Assembly: GCF_014650775.1 (NCBI RefSeq)
Contig: NZ_BMVP01000003.1
Span: 186,001 to 250,000, forward strand
Direction: 5' to 3'
Source: Streptomyces cirratus
Lineage (GTDB): Bacteria > Actinomycetota > Actinomycetes > Streptomycetales > Streptomycetaceae
Length of the DNA stretch: 64,000 bases
Position numbers and translations under genes: made by a program. The notes beneath the pieces are model-generated. The model had not been told where the DNA came from. It ran no database searches and was given only the letters and a program-made list of their open reading frames with translations. Shown piece after piece: positions 7,781 to 17,123 of the stretch (position 1 is the stretch's first letter; each line of letters starts with the position of its first letter).

Positions 7781-8839
7781 TCAGACTCCGACCGCTTCCT
7801 CCATCTCCTCCTCTTCCTCCGCTTCCTCCTGGGCAGCAGGGCTGCTTCCGGCGGCACGACGGCGTTCGGCGAACCCGGCCGCGGCAGTGAGGAGCAGGCC
7901 GAGGAGCAGCCAGACGGCGAGGGTGCCCACCTGGCGGGAGAGGCCGTCGTTGCCGAAGTAGAGGAGGCTGCGCAGGCCGTCGACGTACCCGGCGCCGTTC
8001 CAGAAGGCGTGCAGTGAGCCGAAGAAGCCGTTCTGCAGCTCGGGCCGGAACAGTCCGCCGGAGCTGGTGAAGTTGAGCATCACGAAGAGCACCATCATCG
8101 CCAGCGTCGTCCAGCGCTTCAAGAACGTGTGCAGTCCGACTCCGATGAGGAGGATGCCCGCGGAGTAGAGCCAGCTGAGGCCCCAGACTCCGGCCAGGCC
8201 GTGGTGGGCGAGGTGGAAGACCGGTCCGGCGAGCAGCGCGCCTATCGCGCTGACGACACCCGAGACGCCTACGGCGAGCAGGGCGCGGCCGCGCATGCGC
8301 AGTGCGGCGCCCGCTCCACCGAGGACCGCCACCGAGGCGTAGGAGCCGATGCTGACGGCGACGAGCAGGAAGAACAGGCCCTGGCCGGTCGGGTCGTCCT
8401 CGACGGTGGTGACGACGTCGGTCACCTTGAGCGGCATGCCCTGCTGGGCGGCCACCGGCGTGAAGATCTTTTCCGCCACGGTGGCGCTGGTGTCGGAGGC
8501 GGCGGTGGCGACGATCAGCTCGGGCGCCGTGCCGCCCGGTACGTAGGCGCCCGCGATGCGGCGGCCCTTGAGCTCGTCGACGGCTTCGGCCCGATGGGCG
8601 AGCGTGCGGACGTCGAGGGCGTCGCCCGCTCGCTCCTTGACCGTCTGGGCGAAGGCCGTGGCCCGGGGGCCCTCCCCGACGATGGCGACCGGCAGGTGGT
8701 GGGGTTCCGGCTGGACGAAGGCGCCCATGTAGGCGAGGCCCATGCCGAGGCACATCAGCAGGGGGGTCAGGAGATGGGTGAGTACGTGGCGGAGCACGGG
8801 CTCCGCGGCGTGGTGATGGGCGGACGTGCGGCCGGACAT
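7781..8839 (-). CDS. YhgE/Pip-like (DUF3533-type) membrane permease
   Basis: The 352-residue protein has one N-terminal membrane helix (about residues 20-42), a large extracytoplasmic domain to about residue 155, then five hydrophobic segments (starting GLFFLLVAVSIGSYASVAVL) with the motif GLRSLLYFGNDGLSR before the last helix. This layout is shared by YhgE/Pip/ABC-2-like proteins. The C-terminus is rich in Glu. It diverges from the MarR gene at 8959 and two MarR-type boxes lie between them, so it is probably the exporter controlled by that regulator. GGAGGT precedes the ATG. Its substrate is unknown. Confidence 0.7.
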   Translation of the reverse strand: MSGRTSAHHHAAEPVLRHVLTHLLTPLLMCLGMGLAYMGAFVQPEPHHLPVAIVGEGPRATAFAQTVKERAGDALDVRTLAHRAEAVDELKGRRIAGAYVPGGTAPELIVATAASDTSATVAEKIFTPVAAQQGMPLKVTDVVTTVEDDPTGQGLFFLLVAVSIGSYASVAVLGGAGAALRMRGRALLAVGVSGVVSAIGALLAGPVFHLAHHGLAGVWGLSWLYSAGILLIGVGLHTFLKRWTTLAMMVLFVMLNFTSSGGLFRPELQNGFFGSLHAFWNGAGYVDGLRSLLYFGNDGLSRQVGTLAVWLLLGLLLTAAAGFAERRRAAGSSPAAQEEAEEEEEMEEAVGV

Positions 8840-8898
8840 GCGACAGACCTCCGGTGCCGGCGCGGGGCGGGGCAGGGTCCCGACAGCCGCTCCAACAT

Positions 8899-8940
8899 AG
8901 TTGGCTTACACAACTTCCTTTGCAGTTGTACTATACAACT
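8899..8940. promoter_or_regulatory. Two MarR-type inverted repeats
   Basis: Two boxes of the form AGTTGnn-N3-nnCAACT occur 25 bp apart. AGTTGTA-CTA-TACAACT (8924-8940) is perfect and AGTTGGC-TTA-CACAACT (8899-8915) is imperfect. They sit between the permease start (8839) and the MarR start (8959), where an autoregulating MarR dimer would bind. A related half-conserved box is at 9446-9462. Confidence 0.65.
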
Positions 8941-8958
8941 ACAGCGGAAGGAGTCGGC

Positions 8959-9447
8959 GTGACCACGGAAACATCGGACAGCCCCCGGCCTGACGACGAG
9001 CGCCGGAGCGCCGCCGTCGAAACGATTCAGCGCGAGATGACCGCGTTCGCCCGGCGGGCCCGGTCCGCGGCCGCACGCATGCACCCGGAGCTCTCCCTGG
9101 TCTCGTTCACCCTTCTCAGCCACCTGGAGGAGCGTCACGGCTGCCGGGCCGGCGACCTCGCCGCCCACTACGCTCTGGACAAGTCGACCGTCAGCCGCCA
9201 GATCGCGGCGCTGGAGCGGGCAGGGCTGGTGGTGCGGCGCACGGACCCGGACGACCACCGGGTGCACGTACTGGAACTCTCCCCCGAGGGCGCCGCGACC
9301 CTGGCCAGGACGGTCAGGGAACGGCGGGCGATGTTCGACGAGCGGCTCTCGGACTGGCACCCCGACGACCTCGACCGCTTCGCCTCCTACCTGCTCCGCT
9401 ACAACGATCACCCTTCACAGCCGCCGGGAACACCCGCCGACAATTAG
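8959..9447 (+). CDS. MarR family transcriptional regulator
   Basis: This 162-residue protein has the winged-helix of MarR: recognition region YALDKSTVSRQIAALERAG (about residues 71-89) and wing RRTDPDDHRVHVLELS. The GTG start has GGAAGG upstream. It is divergent from the YhgE/Pip-like permease and is followed 42 bp later by an aldehyde dehydrogenase. Repeated AGTTG/CAACT boxes occur in both spacers, so it probably represses the permease, itself and perhaps the dehydrogenase. The inducing ligand is unknown. Confidence 0.88.
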   Translation: MTTETSDSPRPDDERRSAAVETIQREMTAFARRARSAAARMHPELSLVSFTLLSHLEERHGCRAGDLAAHYALDKSTVSRQIAALERAGLVVRRTDPDDHRVHVLELSPEGAATLARTVRERRAMFDERLSDWHPDDLDRFASYLLRYNDHPSQPPGTPADN

Positions 9448-9462
9448 TTGCTGTATACATCG
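9446..9462. promoter_or_regulatory. Degenerate MarR-type box ahead of the aldehyde dehydrogenase
   Basis: AGTTGCT-GTA-TACATCG overlaps the stop codon of the MarR gene and lies 28 bp before the dehydrogenase start. It keeps AGTTG and TACA of the perfect box at 8924-8940 with the same 3-bp spacer. It is a weaker match and could be chance. Confidence 0.4.
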
Positions 9463-9489
9463 GAACTCGCTATCCCCCAGGAGACACAC

Positions 9490-10809
9490 ATGTCGGACCA
9501 GCCCTCGGAAAAGCCCGCGGACGTCGTCGTACGGCTGCGCGCCACCTTCGACACCGGCCGCACGAAGCCCCTGGCCTGGCGCACCGGCCAGCTCGAAGCC
9601 CTGCGGACGCTGCTGACCGAGCGGGGTGACGAGCTGGCCGCCGCACTCCACGCCGACCTCGGCAAGAGCCGCGCGGAGGCCTACCGCACCGAGATCGACT
9701 TCACCGTGCGGGAGATCGACCACACCCTGGAGCACCTGGCGGACTGGCTGCGGCCGCAGCCGGCTCCGGTACCCGAGCGGCTGAGTCCCGCCGTCGCGCA
9801 CACCGTGCAGGACCCGCTGGGCGTGGTCCTCGTCATCGCCCCCTGGAACTACCCCCTCCAGTTGCTGCTCGCCCCCGTCGTCGGCGCGCTGGCCGCCGGC
9901 AACTGCGTCGTGGCCAAGCCCAGTGAACTGGCGCCCGCCACCTCGCGCGCCGTCGCCGGTCTCCTGCCCCGCTACCTGGACCGCGACGCGGTGGCCGTCG
10001 TGGAAGGCGCGGTGGCCGAGACCACCGACCTGCTCGCGCAGCGGTTCGACCACATCTTCTACACGGGCAACGGCCGGGTCGGCCGCATCGTCATGCGGGC
10101 GGCCGCCGAGAACCTCACGCCGGTCACGCTCGAACTCGGCGGCAAGTCCCCGGCCTTCGTCGACCGCGGCACGGACCTGGGCGTCGTGGCTGCCCGGCTG
10201 GCGTCCACCAAGTTCATGAACGCCGGCCAGACGTGCGTCGCTCCCGACTACGTGCTGACCGACCCCGAGACCGCGAGGGAACTGGAGAAGGCCCTCACCG
10301 AGGTCCTGCGGACGATGTACGGCGACGACCCCGCGGCGTCCCCGGACTACGGCCGGATCGTCAACGAGCGGCACTTCGACCGGCTGACGGGCCTGCTCGA
10401 CTCCGGCCGCACCGTCACCGGCGGCACCCACGACCGCGCCGACCGCTACATCGCCCCGACCGTCCTGGCCGAGGTGGCGCCCGACTCCCCCGTCATGCGC
10501 GAGGAGATCTTCGGCCCCATCCTGCCCGTGGTCGAGGTGGCCGGGCTGGACGAGGCCATCGCCTTCATCCGGGACCGGGACAAGCCCCTCGCGCTGTACG
10601 TCTTCACCGAATCCGACACCACACGCGAGCGCCTGACCTGGGAGACCTCCTCGGGCGGTCTGACGTTCGGACTGCCCGTGGCCCACCTGACGGTTTCCGA
10701 CCTGCCCTTCGGCGGCGTCGGGGAAAGCGGCATGGGCAGCTACCACGGCCGCTACTCCCTGGACACGTTCAGCCACCGCAAGGCCGTCCTGGACAAGCCC
10801 CTGAACTGA
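9490..10809 (+). CDS. Aldehyde dehydrogenase, class 3 (fatty/aromatic aldehyde) type
   Basis: The 439-residue length and lack of the N-terminal extension fit class 3 ALDH. General base Glu215 lies in LELGGKSP and catalytic Cys249 in NAGQTCVAPDYVL, with the usual 34-residue spacing. FGPILPVVEV and the end FSHRKAVLDKPLN are also family features. It oxidises an aldehyde to the acid with NAD(P)+. AGGAG at 9479 precedes the ATG. It probably belongs to the MarR regulon, perhaps for detoxification of reactive aldehydes. Confidence 0.9.
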   Translation: MSDQPSEKPADVVVRLRATFDTGRTKPLAWRTGQLEALRTLLTERGDELAAALHADLGKSRAEAYRTEIDFTVREIDHTLEHLADWLRPQPAPVPERLSPAVAHTVQDPLGVVLVIAPWNYPLQLLLAPVVGALAAGNCVVAKPSELAPATSRAVAGLLPRYLDRDAVAVVEGAVAETTDLLAQRFDHIFYTGNGRVGRIVMRAAAENLTPVTLELGGKSPAFVDRGTDLGVVAARLASTKFMNAGQTCVAPDYVLTDPETARELEKALTEVLRTMYGDDPAASPDYGRIVNERHFDRLTGLLDSGRTVTGGTHDRADRYIAPTVLAEVAPDSPVMREEIFGPILPVVEVAGLDEAIAFIRDRDKPLALYVFTESDTTRERLTWETSSGGLTFGLPVAHLTVSDLPFGGVGESGMGSYHGRYSLDTFSHRKAVLDKPLN

Positions 10810-10882
10810 GTGCGGGGGCGGGGTCGCGCAGCGGAAGCGATCCGGCCGGATGGACGGGCCGAGCCGGGGCACGAGGGTGGGC

Positions 10883-11413
10883 ATGGCTGTCCTTCGAAAG
10901 CTCGCCCGCCCCCTGCTGGCCGCCCCGTTCATCGCCGGCGGCCTACGTACCCTGCGCCGCCCCGAGGCCGTGGCGGAACTCGCCCAACCCGTCGTACGGG
11001 CCGTCGGCGAACGCATCCCGGCGCTGGCCGGAGACCCGCTCACACTGGTACGCGCCAACAGCGCCGTCCAAGCCGGAGCGGGGCTGCTGTTCGCGACGGG
11101 GCGCGCCCCGCGCCTGGCGGCGCTCGCGCTCGCCGCCACACTGGTCCCGACGGCGTTCACCGGGCACGCCTTCTGGACGGTGGAGGACCCGGAGGAGCGG
11201 GCACGCCGGCGCGCCCACTTCCTGACCGACCTCTCCGCACTGGGAGGGCTGCTCATCGCCGCCGCGGACACCCACGGCAAGCCCTCGCTCGCCTACCGGT
11301 CCCGGCACGCGCTCGACCACCGGCATCCCGTACGGGCCGTCCGCCGCCCCGTCGAAGTGGCCGCGGCGAGTACGGCCGCCCGGGTCAAGACCGCGGCGCG
11401 CGGTTCCCGCTGA
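10883..11413 (+). CDS. DoxX family membrane protein
   Basis: This 176-residue protein has the DoxX layout: an N-terminal amphipathic stretch and four hydrophobic segments (for example LLAAPFIAGGLRTL and LAALALAATLVPTAFTGHAF), followed by a basic cytosolic tail. DoxX proteins are small quinone- or stress-linked membrane proteins of uncertain activity. The ATG at 10883 has GAGGGTGG upstream; an in-frame start at 10850 is less likely. Confidence 0.75.
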   Translation: MAVLRKLARPLLAAPFIAGGLRTLRRPEAVAELAQPVVRAVGERIPALAGDPLTLVRANSAVQAGAGLLFATGRAPRLAALALAATLVPTAFTGHAFWTVEDPEERARRRAHFLTDLSALGGLLIAAADTHGKPSLAYRSRHALDHRHPVRAVRRPVEVAAASTAARVKTAARGSR

Positions 11414-11418
11414 GCCCC

Positions 11419-11763
11419 ATGGGAGACGACCGCGGGACCACGGGGCCCCGATCCGCCCGGCCGGCCGCGCTCGGCCCGCGTCCGTTGGCGCAGGCCCTCG
11501 CCGCCGTCACTCGCCGTGCGCGGCGCCGCCGTACCGCGGGCACCGTCGCCGTCTGCGCGAGCGCCTGTGAACGCCGGGCGCGCCCCGGCGGCCGGGGCGG
11601 ACCGGGACCGGCCTTCGCCGGCCGGCTCCGGCGCGGGGACGCCTCCCCCGGCGGGGCCGCCCGTCGCGAGCGGGCGCAGGAGGCGGTCGAGTCCCGTACC
11701 ACGGGCCCCGACGACCTGGCCTGCCTGCTGGACATGCTGGACCTGCGCAGGCGCGGGGACTGA
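11419..11763 (+). CDS. Small hypothetical Arg-rich protein
   Basis: The 114-residue frame begins five bases after the DoxX stop. It is Arg/Ala/Gly-rich in its first 80 residues and ends in a short, more ordered helix (DDLACLLDMLDLRRRGD). No family is recognised. The composition is partly what GC-rich DNA gives in any frame, so the call depends on position and the plausible C-terminus. Confidence 0.35.
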   Translation: MGDDRGTTGPRSARPAALGPRPLAQALAAVTRRARRRRTAGTVAVCASACERRARPGGRGGPGPAFAGRLRRGDASPGGAARRERAQEAVESRTTGPDDLACLLDMLDLRRRGD

Positions 11764-11781
11764 GGGGTCGGGCCCCTCCCC

Positions 11782-11837
11782 GGTTACGGGCGGCGCCCCC
11801 GGTTACGGGCCCTCCCCCGGTTACGGGCGGCGCCCCC
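11782..11837. repeat. Three tandem copies of an 18-19 bp GC-rich unit
   Basis: GGTTACGGGCGGCGCCCCC occurs at 11782 and 11819, with the variant GGTTACGGGCCCTCCCCC between them. The array lies in the spacer between a plus-strand gene end (11763) and the end of the minus-strand exporter (12021). Each unit can form a small GGGCGGCGCCC-type stem, so it may act as a bidirectional terminator. No coding sense is seen in this spacer. Confidence 0.5.
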
Positions 11838-12020
11838 GAGCGGAAATCATCGCAGCGGCGGCCGGATCCGGCCGCCCCGCGGCACCCCGGGCAGCGTGCC
11901 CCCTACGAGGGGTCCGCGCCGCACGCCGCCGTCAGGGGTGCGGGGGCCAAACTGCAACCGGACCAGTACCAGCCAGGCGTGCACGCGGTCGAAGCCGCCG
12001 GACCGCGGGCCCGGGGCGGG

Positions 12021-14894
12021 TCAGCCGACCTGGCGGCGCACCAGGTCGTGGAAGGGGCCTTCCGTGTCGGCGAGGAGTTCCGCGGGCGCGCCCTGCTGGG
12101 CGATCCGCCCCTCGGACATCACGATCACCCGGTCGGCGTCCATGATCGTGGAGAGCCGGTGGGCGATCACGATGCGGGTGCAGTGCTCGGCGCGGGTGGA
12201 CTCGATGACCACCCTCTGGGCCGCGTTGTCCAGTGCGCTGGTGGCCTCGTCCAGGAAGAGGACGCGGGGCTTGCGGATGAGGGCCTGGGCGATCATCAGC
12301 CGTTGGCGCTGGCCGCCGGAGACGGTGCCGCCGCCGTCCGAGAGCACCGTGTGCATGCCCATCGGCATGGCCTTGATGTCCTCGGCCAGGCCCGCCCGCG
12401 CGGCCGCCTCCCACGCCTCCTCCAGCGAACACGTCTCGGCGCCGCCGATGCAGTCGAGGATGGAGCCGGACAGGGGCTGGGCGTTCTGCAGGACGACACC
12501 GCACTGACGGCGTACGGCCGCCTGGTCGAGCGCCGCCAGGTCCTGGCCGTCGTAGAGCACGCTGCCGGAGACGGGCGCGTCGAAGCCGATGAGCAGGCGC
12601 AGCAGGGTCGACTTGCCGCAGCCGCTGGCCCCGACGATCGCGACGAACTCCCCCGGGCGCACCTGGAGCGACACGTCGTCGAGGACGAGCGGCCCGTCGT
12701 CGGCGTACCGGTAGGACAGGTTCTTCACCTCGATGGCGCCGCCGAGCGTCCCCGGCCGGATGCCGGAGCCGCGCACCTCGGGGTCCGCCTCCAGGATGGG
12801 CTGGACCTCCTCGAACATCGGCTGCACCGCGGCCGCCGACAGGAGTGCGCCGGTCAGCTGCGTCACCGCGGACAGCATCATCGTCACGGCGGTGCTGAAG
12901 GTGAGGAACCCGCTCGCGGACATGCTGCCCCGGGCCGGTCCGGCCAGCAGCATGAACATCACGAGCGAACACACCGGCAGGCAGACGGCGTTGAGGACGG
13001 TGACGGCGTTCTTGATCCGGCCGATGCGCTGCTGGAGCTCGCGGGTCCGGGCGAACTCCCGCGCCCAGGCGGCGTAGGCGAAGCTCTCGGCGGCGGCCAC
13101 GCGCAGTTTGGGCAGGCCGCGAAGGGTCTGGAACGCCTGGTTGCCCAGCTTGTTGCCGAGTTTGACCAGCCTTCGCTGGTAGCGCAGTTGCCACAGGCCC
13201 AGCCCCATGAACACGGCGGCGATGACGAGCAGCATGGCGAGCGCCGTCAACGCCAGCGGCACGCTGTAGACGAGCAGCAGGACGAGGTTCATCGCGGCGA
13301 CGGCGGACGCCTGCACGGACACCGCGCCGATTCCGGACACCGCCCGGCGGATGGAGCTGATGCCGAGGGCGGCGCCGGCCAGTTCGCCGGTGGAGCGGCC
13401 GGCGAAGAAGGTCACCGGCAGTCGCAGCAGCCGGTCCCACACGGCGGGCTGCAAGGAGGCCTCGATACGGCCCTCGATGCGCAGCACGCTGATGTTCTGG
13501 AGCAGCATGAACGCGGCCGACACGGTGCTCGTCGCGATGAGGGCGAGGGCGCTCTGCACGATGAGGCCGCCTTCGCCCTGGGGCACGTACGTGCCGAGTA
13601 TCCGGCCGGTGGCCAGGGGGACGAGCGCCCCCAGACCCACCGCGACCAGACCGCCGAGGACGAGGCTGCGCAGGTCCCGGCCGGTACCGCGGACGCTGAA
13701 GCGAACCAGCGCGAGCAGGCTCGGCTTGCCGTCGGGCAGCGGGCGGCACAGCATCACGGCGCCGGGTTCGAAGGCGTCGGCGTGGGCCTTGCCGATGCGT
13801 TCACGCATCCCGGTGGCGGGGTCGACGGCCGTGTATCCGCCGCGCCGCCACAGCAGCGCGACCGGTGACTGGTCCTTGGTGCGGCGGCCGACCAGGGGCC
13901 CGCTGTTCTCCCGCCACCAGCGGCCGGCGAGTCTGACGGGCCGGGTGCGGATCCGCGAGGCGAGCGCGATGCGTTCGAGGGGGTCCGTCCCCTCGGAGGC
14001 GGGGGCCGTCGCGCCCGGTTCGGACAGGGGGATCCCGGCGTCGCGGGCGACCAGGCGGCACACGGCGAGGGTCGCGTCGTCGCTCGCGGGCCGGTGGGAG
14101 CGGGCTCCCCGGCCGGTGCGCCCGATGGAGGCGAGCAGGGCCCGGTCCGCCTGGGTGCGGGCTGCTTCGCCGGCCTCGATGCCGGCGGCCGTACGGTCCT
14201 CGTGGGCTTGCTCCAGCTGCTCGATCCACCGGTCCAGGGCGTACAGCAGCCGGTACTGCTGGTCGACCATGCCCTGCCACATCGCCCCGTCGAGCAGGAG
14301 CGCGCCGGCCATGCCGTGGCCCTCGTAGGCCGCCCCGTACTGCACGCTGCCCGGGGTGATCTGCATCCACAGGACGTCGTCGTCGCGGCCGGGGCCGGTG
14401 GTGGTCCGGCTCTCCAGCGGTGCCTGGTACAGCACGCGCAGCCCGCGGCCGACACCGAGCGCGAACGCCTCTTCGAGGGGGCTCAGCGCCCCGCCGGGGA
14501 GCCCGTACCCGTACCCGCTCTGGTCGGCGTACCAGCCCCAGGATCCGTCCTGCGGCGTCCCCGCGCCCCCGTACTCGGGGCGCAGGAGTTCACGCAGCTC
14601 GATGCGGCGGATGCGGCAGCCGTGCACGGGCCTGCCGACCAGTGTGTGCACGCAGCCGTCGGCGGGGCCCAGCAGCAGGGCTCCCTCCTCCAGCCGGCCC
14701 AGGAAGTGCCAGTGCCCCTCCAGCGCGGCGTCGACGGCGAACAGGTCCAGCGCGCCGTCCTCGACGAGCCACAGCACGAGCGGGCCCTCCAGGGGCAGGC
14801 TGCGCAGGCCCGTGCAGTCGACCGGGGTGCCGACGGCGGCGAGGGCGGCCACGACGGGGTCGGGCGTGGCCCGGGTCTGCCAAGTGGTGGTCAC
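12021..14894 (-). CDS. NHLM/NHLP-type bacteriocin export ABC transporter, permease/ATPase
   Basis: This 957-residue protein has a long N-terminal region of about 400 residues without the C39 cysteine. Six membrane helices follow (about residues 400-690, including SLVLGGLVAVGLGALVPLAT), then a C-terminal ATPase with Walker A VGASGCGKSTLLRLL and signature SGGQRQRLMIAQAL next to VLFLDEATSALD. This layout is that of the second ABC protein (TIGR03797-like) of NHLM bacteriocin systems. The GTG start abuts the stop of the C39-ABC gene with no gap, so the two are co-translated and probably form a heterodimeric exporter for the peptide encoded at 18052. Confidence 0.9.
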   Translation of the reverse strand: MTTTWQTRATPDPVVAALAAVGTPVDCTGLRSLPLEGPLVLWLVEDGALDLFAVDAALEGHWHFLGRLEEGALLLGPADGCVHTLVGRPVHGCRIRRIELRELLRPEYGGAGTPQDGSWGWYADQSGYGYGLPGGALSPLEEAFALGVGRGLRVLYQAPLESRTTTGPGRDDDVLWMQITPGSVQYGAAYEGHGMAGALLLDGAMWQGMVDQQYRLLYALDRWIEQLEQAHEDRTAAGIEAGEAARTQADRALLASIGRTGRGARSHRPASDDATLAVCRLVARDAGIPLSEPGATAPASEGTDPLERIALASRIRTRPVRLAGRWWRENSGPLVGRRTKDQSPVALLWRRGGYTAVDPATGMRERIGKAHADAFEPGAVMLCRPLPDGKPSLLALVRFSVRGTGRDLRSLVLGGLVAVGLGALVPLATGRILGTYVPQGEGGLIVQSALALIATSTVSAAFMLLQNISVLRIEGRIEASLQPAVWDRLLRLPVTFFAGRSTGELAGAALGISSIRRAVSGIGAVSVQASAVAAMNLVLLLVYSVPLALTALAMLLVIAAVFMGLGLWQLRYQRRLVKLGNKLGNQAFQTLRGLPKLRVAAAESFAYAAWAREFARTRELQQRIGRIKNAVTVLNAVCLPVCSLVMFMLLAGPARGSMSASGFLTFSTAVTMMLSAVTQLTGALLSAAAVQPMFEEVQPILEADPEVRGSGIRPGTLGGAIEVKNLSYRYADDGPLVLDDVSLQVRPGEFVAIVGASGCGKSTLLRLLIGFDAPVSGSVLYDGQDLAALDQAAVRRQCGVVLQNAQPLSGSILDCIGGAETCSLEEAWEAAARAGLAEDIKAMPMGMHTVLSDGGGTVSGGQRQRLMIAQALIRKPRVLFLDEATSALDNAAQRVVIESTRAEHCTRIVIAHRLSTIMDADRVIVMSEGRIAQQGAPAELLADTEGPFHDLVRRQVG

Positions 14895-17123
14895 TCAGTG
14901 CTCCTTGACCAGTGCGGCGTACGCGCCCTGCCGGGCGAGCAGCTCCTCGTGCCGCCCGCGTTCCACGACCGTTCCCCGGTCCAGTACGACGATCTCGTCG
15001 CTGTCGCGCACCGTGCTCAGGCGGTGGGCGATGACCACGCAGGCGCAGCCCCGGCGGCGCAGGCCGTCCATGACGATCCGCTCGGTCGCCGCGTCCAGGG
15101 CGCTGGTCACCTCGTCCAGGACCAGGACACTGGGGCGGCGCACCAGGGCGCGGGCGATCTCCAGGCGCTGGCGCTGGCCGCCGGAGAAGTTGCGGCCGTC
15201 CTGCTCGACGCGGCTGTGGATGCCGCCGGCGCGGCGGGCGACCACGTCGTACACGGCGGCGTCGCGGAGCGCGGCGATCACGGCCTCGTCCGGTATGGAG
15301 GGGTCCCAGAGGGCGACGTTGTCGCGGACGGTTCCCTCGAAGAGGAAGACGTCCTGGTCCACGAAGGAGACGGAGGCGGCGAGCGCGCCGCGCGGGATGT
15401 CCTCCAGCCGCATCCCGTCGATGCGGATGGCACCCTCCCAGGGGGCGTGCAGGCCCGACATCAGCCGCGAGACGGTGGACTTGCCGCTGCCGGAGCCGCC
15501 GACGAGCGCGACCTGCCGTCCGGGGCCGACCGTGAGGGAGAAGTCCTTGAGCAGCGGGGCGTCCAGCGGGTTGTAGCCGAAGGTGATGTGCTCCAGCTCC
15601 ACGTGGCCCTTGAGGCGGCGGGTCGCGGCGGGGGGTTCGCGGCGCGAGTACAGCGGGTCGACGGGGAAGTTCTCCACGTCCTTGAGGCGGGCCACGTCGG
15701 CCGCGAAGTCCTGGATCCGCCCGGCGACGCCGCCCAGGCGGGTGATGGGGGCGGTGAAGCTGGTCACCAGGGCCTGGAAGGCGACGAGCAGGCCGACCGA
15801 GAGGTGCCCCTCCACCGCGCGCAGGCCGCCGATCATCAGGATCAGGGCGCTGTTGAGCGCGGCGAGTGTGGGCGCGACGATCGCCAGCCACGCGCTCGGT
15901 ACGCCGAGCCGCTGCTGCACGTCGAGGGTGACGGCGTGCTGGCCCGCCCAGCGGCGGAAGAAGCCGTTCTCGCCGCCGGTTGCCTTCATCGTCTCGATGA
16001 GCTGGAGGCCGCTGTACGAGGTGTTGGTGAGCCGGGCGTTCTCCGCGCGCAGCTTCTGCGTGCCGGTTGCCCGCAGCCGGATCACGATCCGCAGCGCCAC
16101 GACGTTGAGCACGGCCATCAGCACGCCGATGAGGGTGAGCCCGGGATCGTACGTCCACAGCAGGACGGCGTACAGGACGACCACCACGGCGTCGACCCCG
16201 GCGGCGGCCAGGTCCCGGGCGAGGGTTTCGGCGACGGCGTCGTTGGACTGGAGGCGCTGGACCAGGTCGGCCGGGTTGCGTTGGGAGAAGAAGGTGACCG
16301 GCAGCCTCAGCAGGTGCCGCAGGAAGCGGGCGCTGCCGAGGGTGGAGGAGATGATGCGCCCGCGCAGCAGGTTGGCCTGCTGGAGCGAGGTGAGGACACC
16401 CGTGAGGACCAGGGCCACGGACATCGACGCGAACAGCACGCCGAGCAGGGAGGTCTGCTCCCCGATCAGGAACATGTCGATGTACGTGCGGCTCAGCGCG
16501 GGCACCGTCGCGCCGACGGCCACCAGCAGGAGGCTGGAGAGCACGGCGGCGAGCATGGACGCGGACGTGCCGCGCAGCCGGGCGGGCAACGCGCCCAGGA
16601 CGCCGGGCTTGCGGCCGGAGCGACGAAAACCGGTCCCGGGTTCGAAGGTGAGGACGACGCCGGTGAAGCTGGTGTCGAACTCTTCCATCGGCACGAACCG
16701 GCGGCCCTTGGCGGGGTCGTTGACGTACACGCCGCGGCGGCCGAAGCGGCGGCCCATGCCGTCGTAGACGACGTAGTGGTTGAACTCCCAGAAGAGGATG
16801 GCCGCGGGCCGCACCCCGGCGAGCGCGGCGAGGTCCATCTGCATGCCTTTGGCCTGGAGTCCGTAACCGCGGGCGGCTCGCAGGAGGTTGGCGGCCCGGG
16901 AGCCGTCGCGGGAGACTCCGCAGGCGATGCGCAGTTCCTCCAGGGGGACGAAGCGGCCGTGGTGGCCGAGCACCATGGCGAGGGCGGCGGCCCCGCACTC
17001 CACGGCCTCCATCTGGAGCACGGTGGGGGTGCGCACGGCGCGGGGGGTGCGTCCCCGGGGGGCGGGGGCGGGTTTGCGGCGGGCGGAGCGGTGGCCTGCC
17101 GGGGCGGACGTGGGGGTGGTCAC
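14895..17123 (-). CDS. NHLM-type C39 peptidase/ABC exporter
   Basis: The 742-residue protein has an N-terminal C39 peptidase (about residues 30-165): Cys43 in EAVECGAAALAMVL, His in FWEFNHYVVYDG and Asp in VNDPAKGRR. Then come six membrane helices and an ATPase (Walker A GGSGSGKSTV, signature SGGQRQRLEIARAL, VLVLDEVTSALD). The C39 domain cuts leaders after a double glycine while the ABC part exports the product. The GTG at 17123 overlaps the adaptor stop as GTGA; the longer frame to 17225 would run over the adaptor and is rejected. Confidence 0.9.
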   Translation of the reverse strand: MTTPTSAPAGHRSARRKPAPAPRGRTPRAVRTPTVLQMEAVECGAAALAMVLGHHGRFVPLEELRIACGVSRDGSRAANLLRAARGYGLQAKGMQMDLAALAGVRPAAILFWEFNHYVVYDGMGRRFGRRGVYVNDPAKGRRFVPMEEFDTSFTGVVLTFEPGTGFRRSGRKPGVLGALPARLRGTSASMLAAVLSSLLLVAVGATVPALSRTYIDMFLIGEQTSLLGVLFASMSVALVLTGVLTSLQQANLLRGRIISSTLGSARFLRHLLRLPVTFFSQRNPADLVQRLQSNDAVAETLARDLAAAGVDAVVVVLYAVLLWTYDPGLTLIGVLMAVLNVVALRIVIRLRATGTQKLRAENARLTNTSYSGLQLIETMKATGGENGFFRRWAGQHAVTLDVQQRLGVPSAWLAIVAPTLAALNSALILMIGGLRAVEGHLSVGLLVAFQALVTSFTAPITRLGGVAGRIQDFAADVARLKDVENFPVDPLYSRREPPAATRRLKGHVELEHITFGYNPLDAPLLKDFSLTVGPGRQVALVGGSGSGKSTVSRLMSGLHAPWEGAIRIDGMRLEDIPRGALAASVSFVDQDVFLFEGTVRDNVALWDPSIPDEAVIAALRDAAVYDVVARRAGGIHSRVEQDGRNFSGGQRQRLEIARALVRRPSVLVLDEVTSALDAATERIVMDGLRRRGCACVVIAHRLSTVRDSDEIVVLDRGTVVERGRHEELLARQGAYAALVKEH

